Assembly: GCA_947857085.1 (NCBI GenBank)
Contig: CANUDF010000003.1
Span: 1 to 63,042 of the forward strand
Direction of reading: 5' to 3'
Length of the DNA stretch: 63,042 nt
From: Candidatus Gastranaerophilales bacterium
Lineage (GTDB): Bacteria; Cyanobacteriota; Vampirovibrionia; Gastranaerophilales; Gastranaerophilaceae
Part shown: one piece after another, positions 26,174 to 35,258 of the stretch
How positions within the stretch are numbered: the first letter of the stretch is position 1
Layout of the letters: each line of letters begins with the position of its first letter
Notes under the pieces: model-generated
What the model saw: the letters and a program-made list of their open reading frames with translations, nothing else
What the model was told of the DNA's origin: nothing
Database searches by the model: none
Program-made: the position numbers and the translations under genes

Positions 26174-26911
26174 ATGATAGATTTTTTCGGACTTTGTGTC
26201 CTAAATTTAATTAAAAGCATTAAGTATTTACTGCAAAGACAGGTGAGATTTGCGAATGTAATAAGTCAGGCTGCTGCAATAAGTTATGATTCGCTTACAA
26301 TCTCACTTGTTATTGCATTTATTTCAGCGGCTGTCATTGCAATTCAAGTATCTAAGCAATTTTTAATGTCCGGTGCAGAAACTTATATCGGCGGTACAAT
26401 TGCTATTGTAATGATTAGGGAAATCGCACCGGGATTTGTTGCTCTTGCAATCGGGGCAAGGGCCGGGACTGCCATTTCTGCCGAAATTGCAAATATGCAG
26501 GTTACATCTCAGGTTGATGCAATGAAAACGTTAAAAGTTGATCCGGTAGGTTATTATTTTACTCCAAGAATTATTGCAGCAATGGTTACGGTTCCAATGG
26601 TAGTGTTGATTGCGGAAGTTGTCGGGATTTTAGGCGGAATGTTTGTCTCATCCGCAACAATTGGTTTGCATCCTGCAAGATATATGAATTCTGTCTGGGC
26701 CTGGCTTTCAACACGTGATGTTTACATAAGCCTTTTAAAAGCTTCTGTTTTTGGTGCTTTAATTGCTCTGGTCTGTGCAACTCAAGGATATGAAACTAAA
26801 GGCGGCGCAAAAGAAGTCGGCATTTCAACTACTCAGGCTGCAATTTTGTCTACACTTTATATGTTAATAGCAGACTTTTTGATTAATTTAGTATTTTACA
26901 TAGCAAAATAG
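26174..26911 (+). CDS. mlaE: MlaE/YrbE-type lipid ABC transporter permease
   Basis: Five to six membrane segments and the family motifs REIAPGFVALAIGARAGTAISAEIANM and ATQGYETKGGAKEVG identify an MlaE permease, which moves phospholipids between the outer and inner membranes in Gram-negatives (TGD1 in chloroplasts). 245 aa. The partner ATPase (MlaF) and MCE protein (MlaD) are not adjacent, so the complex must be completed from elsewhere in the genome. It starts 10 bases after ilvE with GAGG upstream. Confidence 0.9.
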   Translation: MIDFFGLCVLNLIKSIKYLLQRQVRFANVISQAAAISYDSLTISLVIAFISAAVIAIQVSKQFLMSGAETYIGGTIAIVMIREIAPGFVALAIGARAGTAISAEIANMQVTSQVDAMKTLKVDPVGYYFTPRIIAAMVTVPMVVLIAEVVGILGGMFVSSATIGLHPARYMNSVWAWLSTRDVYISLLKASVFGALIALVCATQGYETKGGAKEVGISTTQAAILSTLYMLIADFLINLVFYIAK

Positions 26912-26915
26912 CTGA

Positions 26916-28298
26916 TTAAGCCAGATATTTTTGTATTGTATCCTTTTCAAAAACTTCAATACTATCTTTAGAGTGAATAAATATCATACAGCTTATTAGT
27001 GATTTAAGTGTTTCAAAATCTGAAAAAGCCATTTTGTTGCGCATATCTTCCATATTATTTGCAAGAAACTCCATTATAACAGTTTTACCGTCAAATACCA
27101 GTCCGGCAAAATAATCAAAAGATTCTTTTGTTTTTATACCTTCTAAATAAATTACATCTGGAGACTGAAATTCAATAAATCTTGAAGCTTTATCCATATT
27201 AAACCCGATATTTTCGTTTAATTCGCACTGATTAACGCCTTTAAGAGTATATTTGGCAATACTTTCAAGTGTCATAATGTTTTTAGAATTATCTTTAGCT
27301 GCCTCTAATAGCAGAGAGTAAATAACATGCGTTTTACCGCTTAAAGGTGAGCCGCATACAAGAATTATACCGGGCTCTTGCAAAGACTTTTTAATCAATT
27401 TTAGTTCCTTGTCCGCATCAATGATGTTATTCAAAGCTTTAGGCGGTTTATAGATTTTTAGAAAAATTCTTTCACCCATAATTGTCGGGAATGTAGAAAT
27501 ACTTGCAACAAGGGTTACGTCATCAACTTTAAAATTTAATTTACCGAGCTGCGGAACTTCTGATACAGATGGATCAAGCTCGGCTAAAGTTTTTAATTTT
27601 GCAGCAAAAGAGGATATTAATACTGACGGTATTGAACCTTTATTCACGAGTTCACCATTCTTTTTGAAGTTTACGCCAAAGCCGGTATCTTCACCTTGAA
27701 AGGTAACCTCATGTACATTTTCCATAATTGCCTGCTTTAATATAGCTCTTATTATTTTTTGAATATGATTGTCGCTTAAATCTTCGCTGTGAAGTTCATC
27801 TCTCCAGTCATATTCAATATTTGTATCTGTAAATATTTCACCTACTGTACTGTCTGTTTTATAGTATTCTTCAATCTTTTTGTAAATACTTGTTTCAGAT
27901 GAAATTACAGGTTCAATAGAGCATTCAGCACTTTCAATAATTTTGTCTATTGCAAATAAATCAAGAGGATCAGCCATTGCAACAGTTAAAGTATCTTCTA
28001 TTTTAAATAAAGGAATAATTCTGTACCTTTTAGCATCTGAGATACTTATATATTTTAAACACGCAGGGTCAAGTGAATAGTCGTCTAGATTTACATATGG
28101 AATGTGAAGTTTAGCTTCAAGAAATTTTAATAAGGTTTCTTCAGTTATAACACCTGAATTTATTAAAGCTTGGCCAATATTGATATTTTGAGCATTGGAA
28201 ATTTCTTCGGCCTGTTCAATAATCTCATATTGGACAAGTCCTGCTCTTACTAAATCATATTTAAGTTTTTCTAATGTCTTATTAGTAACTGTTTCCAT
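26916..28298 (-). CDS. Degenerate GspE/PilB-type ATPase homologue
   Basis: An N-terminal MshEN/T2SSE_N region (about 20-150: GQALINSGVITEETLLKFLEAK and MADPLDLFAIDKI by pattern) precedes a RecA-like ATPase domain. The Walker A motif GSPLSGKT is kept, but the Walker B/Asp box reads PDVIYLEGIK instead of PDxxxxGEIRD, and the His box (STLHTN) is replaced by MEFLANN. The cysteine zinc knuckle of PilB is missing. It may be a regulatory pseudo-ATPase, perhaps binding cyclic di-GMP through MshEN. 460 aa; downstream of a response regulator and a sensor kinase in one operon. Confidence 0.75.
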   Translation of the reverse strand: METVTNKTLEKLKYDLVRAGLVQYEIIEQAEEISNAQNINIGQALINSGVITEETLLKFLEAKLHIPYVNLDDYSLDPACLKYISISDAKRYRIIPLFKIEDTLTVAMADPLDLFAIDKIIESAECSIEPVISSETSIYKKIEEYYKTDSTVGEIFTDTNIEYDWRDELHSEDLSDNHIQKIIRAILKQAIMENVHEVTFQGEDTGFGVNFKKNGELVNKGSIPSVLISSFAAKLKTLAELDPSVSEVPQLGKLNFKVDDVTLVASISTFPTIMGERIFLKIYKPPKALNNIIDADKELKLIKKSLQEPGIILVCGSPLSGKTHVIYSLLLEAAKDNSKNIMTLESIAKYTLKGVNQCELNENIGFNMDKASRFIEFQSPDVIYLEGIKTKESFDYFAGLVFDGKTVIMEFLANNMEDMRNKMAFSDFETLKSLISCMIFIHSKDSIEVFEKDTIQKYLA

Positions 28299-28661
28299 TT
28301 AGTCTAAATACTCTTTAACTTTATTAACAACTTCATCTAAATCAAAAGGTTTTGTAATGTATTCGTCGGCGCCTGTTTCTTCGCCAATTAGTTTGTCTTC
28401 TTCCTGAGAACGTGCGGTTATCATTAATATTGGAATGTTTTTATATTTGTTATCATACTTTAAGAGCCGGCTGATTTTATATCCGTTAATTTTCGGCATC
28501 ATAACATCAAGAATTATTAAATCAGGGATTATTTCTTTAGCTAACTTCAACCCATCTTCACCGTTATATGCACAATAGCAGACATAATCAGCTGCTTCCA
28601 ATACAAATTTAAGACTCTCTACTATATCTTGTTCATCATCAACAATAAGAATTTTTTTCAT
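28299..28661 (-). CDS. CheY-like response regulator (receiver domain only)
   Basis: A single receiver domain of 120 aa: acidic pocket D8-D9, phosphoacceptor D52 in LIILDVMMPK, Thr in MITAR and Lys in ITKPFD. No output domain, so it acts by protein contact. I chose the ATG at 28661, which has AGGGG upstream; the longer frame adds 16 unrelated residues. It lies between a histidine kinase (upstream) and the degenerate GspE/PilB-like protein (directly downstream), which suggests that phosphorylation controls a pilus or secretion motor. Confidence 0.92.
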   Translation of the reverse strand: MKKILIVDDEQDIVESLKFVLEAADYVCYCAYNGEDGLKLAKEIIPDLIILDVMMPKINGYKISRLLKYDNKYKNIPILMITARSQEEDKLIGEETGADEYITKPFDLDEVVNKVKEYLD

Positions 28662-28734
28662 ACAATTTTCCCCTGTTAACATTATTATATCATATTTAAG
28701 CATGGGCAAGATTAATGTAACATTTCCTTAAAAT

Positions 28735-30432
28735 TTAAACTCTGCATATTTCAGATAGAATAGTTGAAACAGGAACTGCAAAATAAAATCTGGAGCCTTT
28801 TTCAAGTTCGCTGTCACACCAGATAGCACCGTTATGGGCTTCTAGTAATTGTTTTGCAATAGGAAGCCCCAGCCCGGAACCGCCGACTTTTCTTGAGAGT
28901 GAATTTTCAATCTGTGCAAACTTATCAAATGCGCGAAGCAGGTCTTTTTCAGCAATTCCTATGCCTTGATCTTCAACACAAACCACAATATATTTTCCGC
29001 TTAGTTTCTTTAAATCTTCTTTAAAACATTCATGTGCATTTATTTGTGACGCATCTGCGATATGCGAGCGGATAGTAATAGTTTTTCCCTCCGGAGTAAA
29101 TTTGATTGCATTAGAAACAAGATTTGTCAAAACCTGTTCAAGCCTTTGGGAATCAGCATAAATTTCAGGCAAATCAGCTGTTTCTTCAGCTATTAGGTTA
29201 AGACCTTTTTCTTTTGCGACACCGGAAAGTGACGATTTTACATAATCTATAACTGAATGGATATTCATATTTGCAAAATGGTAATCCATTTTTCCGGCTT
29301 CAATTTTAGAAAGGTCAAGCAAATCATTTATAATTCCTGCAAGCCGTTGGACATTTCTTTGCGCCATATTTAAAAATTTGCTGCCTGCTTCGTTAATTTC
29401 TCCGCATTTACCGCTTGACAATATATCAAGCGAATTTTTTATAGCAGTCAGGGGTGTTCTCAATTCATGTGAAACAATAGAGATAAATTCAGACTTTAAT
29501 CTTTCAAGCTTTTCAAGTTTAAGATTTGTTTCTTTAATTTCCTGATAAAGTGTTGCGCTTTTTAACGGTAAAGAAACCTGCTGTGCAATGGTTTGAAAAC
29601 AGGTTGCGTCATCTGATGAGAAAGGTGTTTCCTTAAATATTTCAATACATCCGAAAAAGTTATCCCCGAGACTTATTGGAGCAAACATATTGTCATATTG
29701 AAAAAGTGTAAATGTAAATCTGTTTGCAGGATATTTTACATTTTTGATTACCTTTAATGATTCAGTATCAATTTCAAACGGAGTCTTTTTATCTTCAAAT
29801 AAAGATTTATAATTTAAAACAGTTCTTAGCTTAATCGCACTTAAAAGTTCATCAGAAATTTCGTATAAAGAATTCAGTATTAAAACAGGCTGTTCTTCCG
29901 TACAGAATGCAAGGGTGCAGGTTAAATCAAAACTGAGTGATTTATCCATTCCCTCAATCATATAATTAACAAGTTTTTGTTTGTCTAAAGATCCTGCAAA
30001 TTGAGAACTTGTGCTGTATAAAACATTAAGTCTATATAAACTGTCCGCTAAATTTTTATTTGTATCTGAAAGCTGTTCAAGGGCGCTTTTTGTCTTTAAG
30101 TTAGCGCTGATAATTGATAGTATTAAATTTTCAGACATTTCTTCCGTCAAAAATGCATTTATATATTTTATAATATCCGGTTCAATACTACCATCTTTTA
30201 CTAAAAGTATAAACGCTGTAGAACCGGTTATGGATTTGAGTTTTTTTATTAAGTTTTTAGTGCCGGAAAATGTACTGTCAAATATAATTACATCGGGGCA
30301 ATTTATATCTATAATGCCCAAAATGGCAGCTTCATCGTAAGATGAATCGAATTCAAATGTTTTTTTATCAAAAAACGCAGAATATTGTTGAATTTTTTCT
30401 GTCCTGTCTGATACAAATAAAATTTTCCCCAT
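28735..30432 (-). CDS. Soluble sensor histidine kinase with receiver-like and GAF-like regions
   Basis: Residues 1-115 resemble a receiver domain (FVSD near 8, phosphoacceptor-like D52 in VIIFDSTF) but lack a clear lysine and threonine pattern. Residues about 140-290 look like a GAF sensor. The HisKA box SHELRTPL places the phosphorylated His at 322, and the HATPase domain has NLVSNAIKF, DQGIGI and GGSGLGLPI. 565 aa, no membrane segment, so it reads a cytosolic signal. The response regulator downstream is the likely partner. Confidence 0.9.
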   Translation of the reverse strand: MGKILFVSDRTEKIQQYSAFFDKKTFEFDSSYDEAAILGIIDINCPDVIIFDSTFSGTKNLIKKLKSITGSTAFILLVKDGSIEPDIIKYINAFLTEEMSENLILSIISANLKTKSALEQLSDTNKNLADSLYRLNVLYSTSSQFAGSLDKQKLVNYMIEGMDKSLSFDLTCTLAFCTEEQPVLILNSLYEISDELLSAIKLRTVLNYKSLFEDKKTPFEIDTESLKVIKNVKYPANRFTFTLFQYDNMFAPISLGDNFFGCIEIFKETPFSSDDATCFQTIAQQVSLPLKSATLYQEIKETNLKLEKLERLKSEFISIVSHELRTPLTAIKNSLDILSSGKCGEINEAGSKFLNMAQRNVQRLAGIINDLLDLSKIEAGKMDYHFANMNIHSVIDYVKSSLSGVAKEKGLNLIAEETADLPEIYADSQRLEQVLTNLVSNAIKFTPEGKTITIRSHIADASQINAHECFKEDLKKLSGKYIVVCVEDQGIGIAEKDLLRAFDKFAQIENSLSRKVGGSGLGLPIAKQLLEAHNGAIWCDSELEKGSRFYFAVPVSTILSEICRV

Positions 30433-30489
30433 ACTATAATGTTATCAGGGTTTTAGTTTTTTGCAAATAAGTTAAATTTGTTAAAGCAG

Positions 30490-32694
30490 CTAACTGTTTT
30501 TTCTTTTTTTAGGAGTTCGTTGTTTACCATTGTTAGGACGTTTAGGTGCTGCAGTTTGAGCTGATGTTTGGATACGTTTAACACTGTAAACATCAGGAAG
30601 AGCCTGAAGGCAGTTAATAACTTTTTTCAATGTTTCTATATTATCAAGTTCAAGACCTATTTCAATAATACCAATATTATTACGAGATTTTACGTTTGCG
30701 GTAATAATATTGGTATTATTGTCCGAAACAGCGGCAATAATATCTTTTAACAGTCCCATTTTATCTGAAGCTTCAACACGAATTGTGGTTGTATAAGTTT
30801 TGTTTGAATTGTTGCCAGCCCATTTAATGTCCATCATACGTTCAGGTTCAATATACTCAAGAGTTTTGCAATCAATTCTATGGACGGTAACTCCTTTTGA
30901 GCGAGTCACAACACCGACTATCGGTTCCCCAGGAATCGGAGAACAGCAGCGTGCAAATGAATACATCATTCCTTCAAGTCCTACAATATCTTTTTCTGAT
31001 TTCTTTTTGAATGATGAATGGAATTTTTCTTCAATGCTTTTTTCTTTTGGTTTTTGAAGCTTGTTAACAATTTTATTTAATGTTGTTTCACCGTATCCCA
31101 AAGCAGCAAACAAATCGTCTGCCGATACATAATTCATTTGTTTTGCTATTTTTTCAAACTCGCCTTGTTTTAAATATTCATCAAAAGCTGCTTTTGTAAG
31201 TTCGTGTTCCAGATGTGATTTGCCAAGTTCAAGATGTTCTTCCCTATTATTTTTCTTGAACCATTGTTTGATTTTTGAAGAAGCTTGTTTGGTAACAACA
31301 AAATTCAGCCAATCAAGGCGTGGTGCAGGTGTTTTGGACGTTAAAATTTCAACAATATCTCCGTTTACAAGTTTTGTATCAAGCTGCGCAATACGTCCGT
31401 TAACCTTTGCGCCGATTGTTTTGTGCCCGACATCACTGTGAATCCTATATGCAAAATCAACAGGAGTCGCATCTTTTGGCAAATCTAACACATCACCGTT
31501 TGGCGTAAATGCAAATACCTGATCCGAGAATAAATCTAATTTTACAGAATTTACATAGTCTTCTGCATTTGTCATTTCTTTGTCATATTCAACAAGTTTT
31601 CTCATCCATGAAAATTGCAAATCTGATGCATTATTTGCTTTTTCAGACCCTTTTTCTTTATATCTCCAGTGAGCAGCCACCCCGTATTCGGCAATTTCAT
31701 GCATTTCCCATGTTCTAATTTGGACTTCAAGCGGTTTTGAGCGTGGGCCAATAACTGATGTGTGTAGTGACTGATATAAGTTGCCTTTTGGCATGGCAAT
31801 ATAATCTTTAAATCTGCCAGGAATAGGTTTAAATTGAGAGTGAATAAGTCCTAAAACTTCATAGCATTCTTTTTCTGTATCTACTATTACACGGACAGCA
31901 GTAATATCATACAAGTCATGGAACGCAATATTCTGGCGTTTCATCTTGCAGTAAATGCTGTAATAATGCTTTGCGCGGCCTGTTATCTGAGCATTTATTC
32001 CGGCTGCTTTAACATCTTTTGATATTTTATCAATAAGCAGTTGAACTGTTTGTTCCCGTTCTGCTTTTTTCTGTGAAACCAATTGCGCAATTTCAAAATA
32101 CTTATCGGTTTCTAGATATCTTAACGATAAATCTTCAAGTTCTGCTTTGATTTTTCCCATACCTAAACGGTTGGCTAAAGGAGCAAATATATCAAGTGTT
32201 TCTCGTGCAATTTTTTTCTGCTTATTTACAGCCATAAAATTTAATGTGCGCATATTATGAAGACGGTCGGCAAGTTTTAAGAAAATAATTCTTATATCAT
32301 TTGCCATTGCAATAAAGAGCCGTCGGAAATTTTCAGCCTGTCGTTCTTCTTTGGATTTAAACTGCAATTTGCTTAATTTTGTAACCCCCTGTACGAGAGT
32401 TAAGACATCCTCACCAAAAAGATTTTTGATTTCTTCAGGTTTAGTATCCGTGTCTTCTAAAATATCGTGTAGAAAAGCTGCAATAAGGGTATGGGTATCA
32501 ACTTTTAAATCTACAAGTATTTTGGCAACTTCTACAGGGTGTATAATATAGGGCTCTTCCGAAATCCGATATTGACCCTCGTGTAATTTTTTAGCAAAAT
32601 GGTATGCTTTTTCAATCAGTTCTATATCTTCAGCATTTCGATTTTGTTCAATTAGTTTTTGTTTTATTTCTGCAAAAAGTTCTGTATCGGACAT
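30490..32694 (-). CDS. relA/spoT: RelA/SpoT-type (p)ppGpp synthetase/hydrolase
   Basis: A long RSH protein with an HD hydrolase domain (IIHPVEVAKIL, AFLHDILEDT), the synthetase domain (RFKDYIAMPKGNLYQSLHTSV, YGVAAHWRYKE), TGS domain (VFAFTPNGDVLDLPKDATPVDFAY), a conserved CCSPIPG region and a C-terminal ACT domain. It makes and degrades the stringent-response alarmone. I chose the ATG at 32694 (734 aa). A promoter (TTGAAA, 17 bases, TATCAT) ends 9 bases before it and no ribosome site is seen. The C-terminus is lysine-rich. Confidence 0.95.
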   Translation of the reverse strand: MSDTELFAEIKQKLIEQNRNAEDIELIEKAYHFAKKLHEGQYRISEEPYIIHPVEVAKILVDLKVDTHTLIAAFLHDILEDTDTKPEEIKNLFGEDVLTLVQGVTKLSKLQFKSKEERQAENFRRLFIAMANDIRIIFLKLADRLHNMRTLNFMAVNKQKKIARETLDIFAPLANRLGMGKIKAELEDLSLRYLETDKYFEIAQLVSQKKAEREQTVQLLIDKISKDVKAAGINAQITGRAKHYYSIYCKMKRQNIAFHDLYDITAVRVIVDTEKECYEVLGLIHSQFKPIPGRFKDYIAMPKGNLYQSLHTSVIGPRSKPLEVQIRTWEMHEIAEYGVAAHWRYKEKGSEKANNASDLQFSWMRKLVEYDKEMTNAEDYVNSVKLDLFSDQVFAFTPNGDVLDLPKDATPVDFAYRIHSDVGHKTIGAKVNGRIAQLDTKLVNGDIVEILTSKTPAPRLDWLNFVVTKQASSKIKQWFKKNNREEHLELGKSHLEHELTKAAFDEYLKQGEFEKIAKQMNYVSADDLFAALGYGETTLNKIVNKLQKPKEKSIEEKFHSSFKKKSEKDIVGLEGMMYSFARCCSPIPGEPIVGVVTRSKGVTVHRIDCKTLEYIEPERMMDIKWAGNNSNKTYTTTIRVEASDKMGLLKDIIAAVSDNNTNIITANVKSRNNIGIIEIGLELDNIETLKKVINCLQALPDVYSVKRIQTSAQTAAPKRPNNGKQRTPKKRKNS

Positions 32695-32703
32695 GGTATA
32701 ATA

Positions 32704-32732
32704 ATGATACAAATTTTTATTATTTTTTTCAA
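32704..32732 (-). promoter_or_regulatory. Promoter of relA/spoT, near-leaderless
   Basis: TTGAAA (32732-32727), a 17-base spacer and TATCAT (32709-32704); the ATG at 32694 is 9 bases after the -10 box and lacks a Shine-Dalgarno sequence. Confidence 0.5.
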
Positions 32733-32767
32733 GTAAAATAGAATAATTTCATTCATAAGGATTACAA

Positions 32768-33055
32768 GTGCTTAAAGAAACAAAGGAAGGACTAATATTA
32801 CAAATTAAAATATCGCCTAATTCTTCAAAAAATGAAATCATAAAAAACTGTGATAGCATAAAAGTGAAGATTACTGCATTGCCTGTTGGCGGGAAAGCAA
32901 ATAAGGCATTAATAGAATATTTGGCTAAAGAATTTAAAATTCCCAAAACAACTATTCAAATTATAAAAGGAGCTGCTAATAAAGAAAAAACAATTCTTAT
33001 AAAAGTTTTTGATGTGCAAAAGATTAAGTTTATTAAAGAAAAATTGCAAAATTAG
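32768..33055 (+). CDS. DUF167 (YggU) family protein
   Basis: A 95-residue protein with the DUF167 signatures ISPNSSKNEI and VGGKANKALIEYLAKEF, followed by IIKGAANKEKTILI. The family has an alpha/beta fold and no proven function. It starts with GTG at 32768, with AAGGA upstream. It diverges from relA/spoT across about 70 bases. Confidence 0.85.
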   Translation: MLKETKEGLILQIKISPNSSKNEIIKNCDSIKVKITALPVGGKANKALIEYLAKEFKIPKTTIQIIKGAANKEKTILIKVFDVQKIKFIKEKLQN

Positions 33056-33107
33056 CAAAAAAATTTTTGGTCTGATTTAAAATATTCATAGCAAAGGAGT
33101 TTTTAAT

Positions 33108-33698
33108 ATGAGAATTACAACAAATTATTCAATTAGTAATAAAAACTATCAGAATAATAAAATGCAAAAATGTAATAAACCCTGTTTTCAGGCAAATTTA
33201 ACAAAAGATGTTCAAGAAGTGTTAATATTCGAGGCTAAAAAAATTGGTTTGCTGGCAAAACTTAATGAGCAAATAAAAAGTCTTGCTGACTGGGGCAGCC
33301 AGAAGTCATTTATTAGCACCTGTTTTAATCCGCATAATGGAAAAACTTCATTGGCTTTGGAAAATTATCATGTGTCACGTAATTATGCCGGCGATTTAAA
33401 GGTAAATGAGAATGAAAATTTGTTGAATCAATTCTTTTCATTATCAGCAGAAAAAGTTCTGGGCGCTGAAAAAAATCTTGCAGATGCAGCTCATGAAAAT
33501 AAAATTAAAGCAATAGATGAAATTCTCAAAAATCCTAAGTATATTAAAGAAATATCAGGTGAGACCAACCCGTCTGATGAAAAACTTGCAGCATCAATTG
33601 AAAAATTGACAGAAGATGATTTGATTGATTATAGATTTCATTTGAAAGATAAAATAGTTGATAGTCTCCCGGTGCTGGACTTTGAGGTCTTATCGTAG
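33108..33698 (+). CDS. Unknown protein, 196 aa
   Basis: Start ATG with AAAGGAG upstream. The first roughly 30 residues are polar and Asn-rich, ending in CFQANLTKD, after which the protein becomes mostly helical and charged. No signal peptide or membrane segment. I do not recognise a family. The N-terminal layout (Asn-rich, then a lone Phe motif) resembles that of the 35259 and 52573 (minus) products, which may be lineage-specific proteins. The promoter of the attenuated gene follows 4 bases after its stop. Confidence 0.6.
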   Translation: MRITTNYSISNKNYQNNKMQKCNKPCFQANLTKDVQEVLIFEAKKIGLLAKLNEQIKSLADWGSQKSFISTCFNPHNGKTSLALENYHVSRNYAGDLKVNENENLLNQFFSLSAEKVLGAEKNLADAAHENKIKAIDEILKNPKYIKEISGETNPSDEKLAASIEKLTEDDLIDYRFHLKDKIVDSLPVLDFEVLS

Positions 33699-33701
33699 GG
33701 C

Positions 33702-33730
33702 TTGAAAAAATCATATAATCATGATAATAT
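33702..33730 (+). promoter_or_regulatory. Promoter of the attenuator-controlled transcript
   Basis: TTGAAA (33702-33707), a 17-base spacer and TAATAT (33725-33730), 22 bases before the leader-peptide ATG at 33753. An alternative -10 box, TATAAT at 33714-33719, lacks a -35 partner. Confidence 0.55.
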
Positions 33731-33752
33731 ATTTTAACAAAAGGAAAAGAAA

Positions 33753-33812
33753 ATGAATAAAGCGTATATAAAATTGCATCATCATAACCATAGCACCCTC
33801 GGGCAGCTATAG
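33753..33812 (+). CDS. Leader peptide with clustered His codons, 19 aa
   Basis: ATG with AAGGA 6 bases upstream opens a 19-codon frame, MNKAYIKLHHHNHSTLGQL, ending in TAG at 33810-33812. Four of five consecutive codons (33777-33791) specify His. The stop codon overlaps a stem that can switch between alternative hairpins. This is the design of his-operon leader peptides such as HisL, in which the ribosome stalls when charged tRNA-His is scarce. Confidence 0.7.
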   Translation: MNKAYIKLHHHNHSTLGQL

Positions 33813-33902
33813 AATTGATGCGGCGCTTTAAATGAAAAATTCAATTCTGAAAATAGCTTCCCGGGGATCAAACGAGAAGTTATTTTTTTCACAGAATTGG
33901 AG
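33791..33902 (+). promoter_or_regulatory. Transcription attenuator with mutually exclusive hairpins
   Basis: Four pairings can be drawn. Arms 1:2: TAGC-CCC (33791-33798) with GGG-GCTA (33801-33809). Arms 2:3 (antiterminator): AGCTATAGAATTGA (33805-33818) with TCAATTCT and ATAGCT (33841-33858). Arms 3:4 (terminator): AGCTTC (33855-33860) with GAAGTT (33876-33881), then seven T (33883-33889). In addition CAATTCTG (33842-33849) can pair with CAGAATTG (33892-33899), which touches the ribosome site GGAG (33899-33902) of the 33914 gene. The 2:3 and 3:4 pairings share bases. Confidence 0.7.
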
Positions 33903-33913
33903 AATTTAAACAT

Positions 33914-35227
33914 ATGTCAATAGTAAATATAATTTCAGCAATTGGTAATAACAATAGCATTTACCCCTTAATAGTTCGGGACTGTGGTATAGAGGTTCCG
34001 GCTAAGATTGCAATGACTTATAACCAGAATAAAGAAGATAAACGTATTGCATGGCTTGGAGCACGTGAAAGATTTATTGATGAATATGCTGTTTCAGCAG
34101 TTTGGCTTGGCGGTATTCCTTTAATTGATAAAATCGGGAATAAACTAATTAAAAAAGTTAAAAATCTAGGGCTTAACTCTGATGTAAACTTAAAACTAAT
34201 CAATGAAGAAGAAAAGTATAATAAAAATATCAAAGCCGGTAAAAAAAATCCTGAGCTAGTTCAAGGATTTGAGTATAACATCAGAAAATTTGCAGATAAA
34301 CCTGAAGCCAGAGAGGCAATTCAGGATATGTTGAACGTAAAAAATAACAAAAAACTATTTGAACGTCTGATGAATACAAAATTTATAACTTCAATAGTAG
34401 TGCCGATTGCACTAATGGGATTTGTTATTCCTAAACTGGTATTTGCTTCAACTGCAAAGAAAATGGAGAAATACAGACAGGAAAACCCACAGGCACAAAT
34501 GAATGTAGCGTTTGGAACAAAAGATTTTGAACAATTTATTCGCGGCAGAGAAAAAATGACATCGTTCCAGGGGGCTCTTACTTCGATTTTAACTAATTTT
34601 ACGACTGTACAAAAAATGGCAACGACCGACGGCGGTTATGCTGTCGGCAGAATTGTAACTGCGCGTAAGAAAAATGAAGCAATAGACTTAGGATTTAAGT
34701 TTGCAGGCATGATGTTTTTAAATTTTGTAGCTCCTCACTGGATTGATAAAGCGTTAAATAAGATTACTGATGTAAAATTAGATCCAAAAATATTTGTTAA
34801 TAAACAATTTTTGGCATCAATTAAATATAATCATCTTGTATTACCCAAAACAGATTCAGCAAAAGATTTGATTGATTTTGTAGACAATAATCCAAAGGCG
34901 TTATTTACAAAATTAGCAGGCATGTATAATAAACTAAATCTTCTCGAGAATGGTATCAGAGATCCCAGAGCATATGTTGATATAAAAGAACTTTCAAAAT
35001 TCAAAAATAATATAGAAAGATTTGCTAAACAGGCAATTGAAAGCGGCAGCGTAAAGAAATTTGCACAAAAATCATTAAAATTACGTTCAATGACCATACT
35101 TGCCAATATTGGTTTAAGCAGTTTCTTATTGGCTTATTGCCTGCCAAAAGCTCAGTTTATATTTAGGGAATGGTTTTCAGGTTCAAAACTTGAGCCAGGA
35201 CTCGTAGAAAATAATAAAAAAGTATAG
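33914..35227 (+). CDS. Unknown membrane-associated protein under His-type attenuator control
   Basis: 437 aa with hydrophobic segments near residues 155-175 (FITSIVVPIALMGFVIPKL), about 255-270 and near 400-420 (ILANIGLSSFLLAYCLP), the rest basic and helical. I do not recognise a family, and it is not a histidine-biosynthesis enzyme. The ATG at 33914 has GGAG 11 bases upstream, a long spacing that the alternative hairpins of the leader could modulate. A PTP-like phosphatase gene follows 31 bases later, probably co-transcribed. Confidence 0.65.
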   Translation: MSIVNIISAIGNNNSIYPLIVRDCGIEVPAKIAMTYNQNKEDKRIAWLGARERFIDEYAVSAVWLGGIPLIDKIGNKLIKKVKNLGLNSDVNLKLINEEEKYNKNIKAGKKNPELVQGFEYNIRKFADKPEAREAIQDMLNVKNNKKLFERLMNTKFITSIVVPIALMGFVIPKLVFASTAKKMEKYRQENPQAQMNVAFGTKDFEQFIRGREKMTSFQGALTSILTNFTTVQKMATTDGGYAVGRIVTARKKNEAIDLGFKFAGMMFLNFVAPHWIDKALNKITDVKLDPKIFVNKQFLASIKYNHLVLPKTDSAKDLIDFVDNNPKALFTKLAGMYNKLNLLENGIRDPRAYVDIKELSKFKNNIERFAKQAIESGSVKKFAQKSLKLRSMTILANIGLSSFLLAYCLPKAQFIFREWFSGSKLEPGLVENNKKV

Positions 35228-35258
35228 CAAATTTTATTTTCAGGGGTTTTATAATATT

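Noticed and set aside
33791-33902. T-box or known riboswitch instead of a leader-peptide attenuator
   Set aside because: No AGGGTGG-type T-box sequence or recognisable aptamer core is present, and a ribosome-site-led peptide with His codons explains the structures better.
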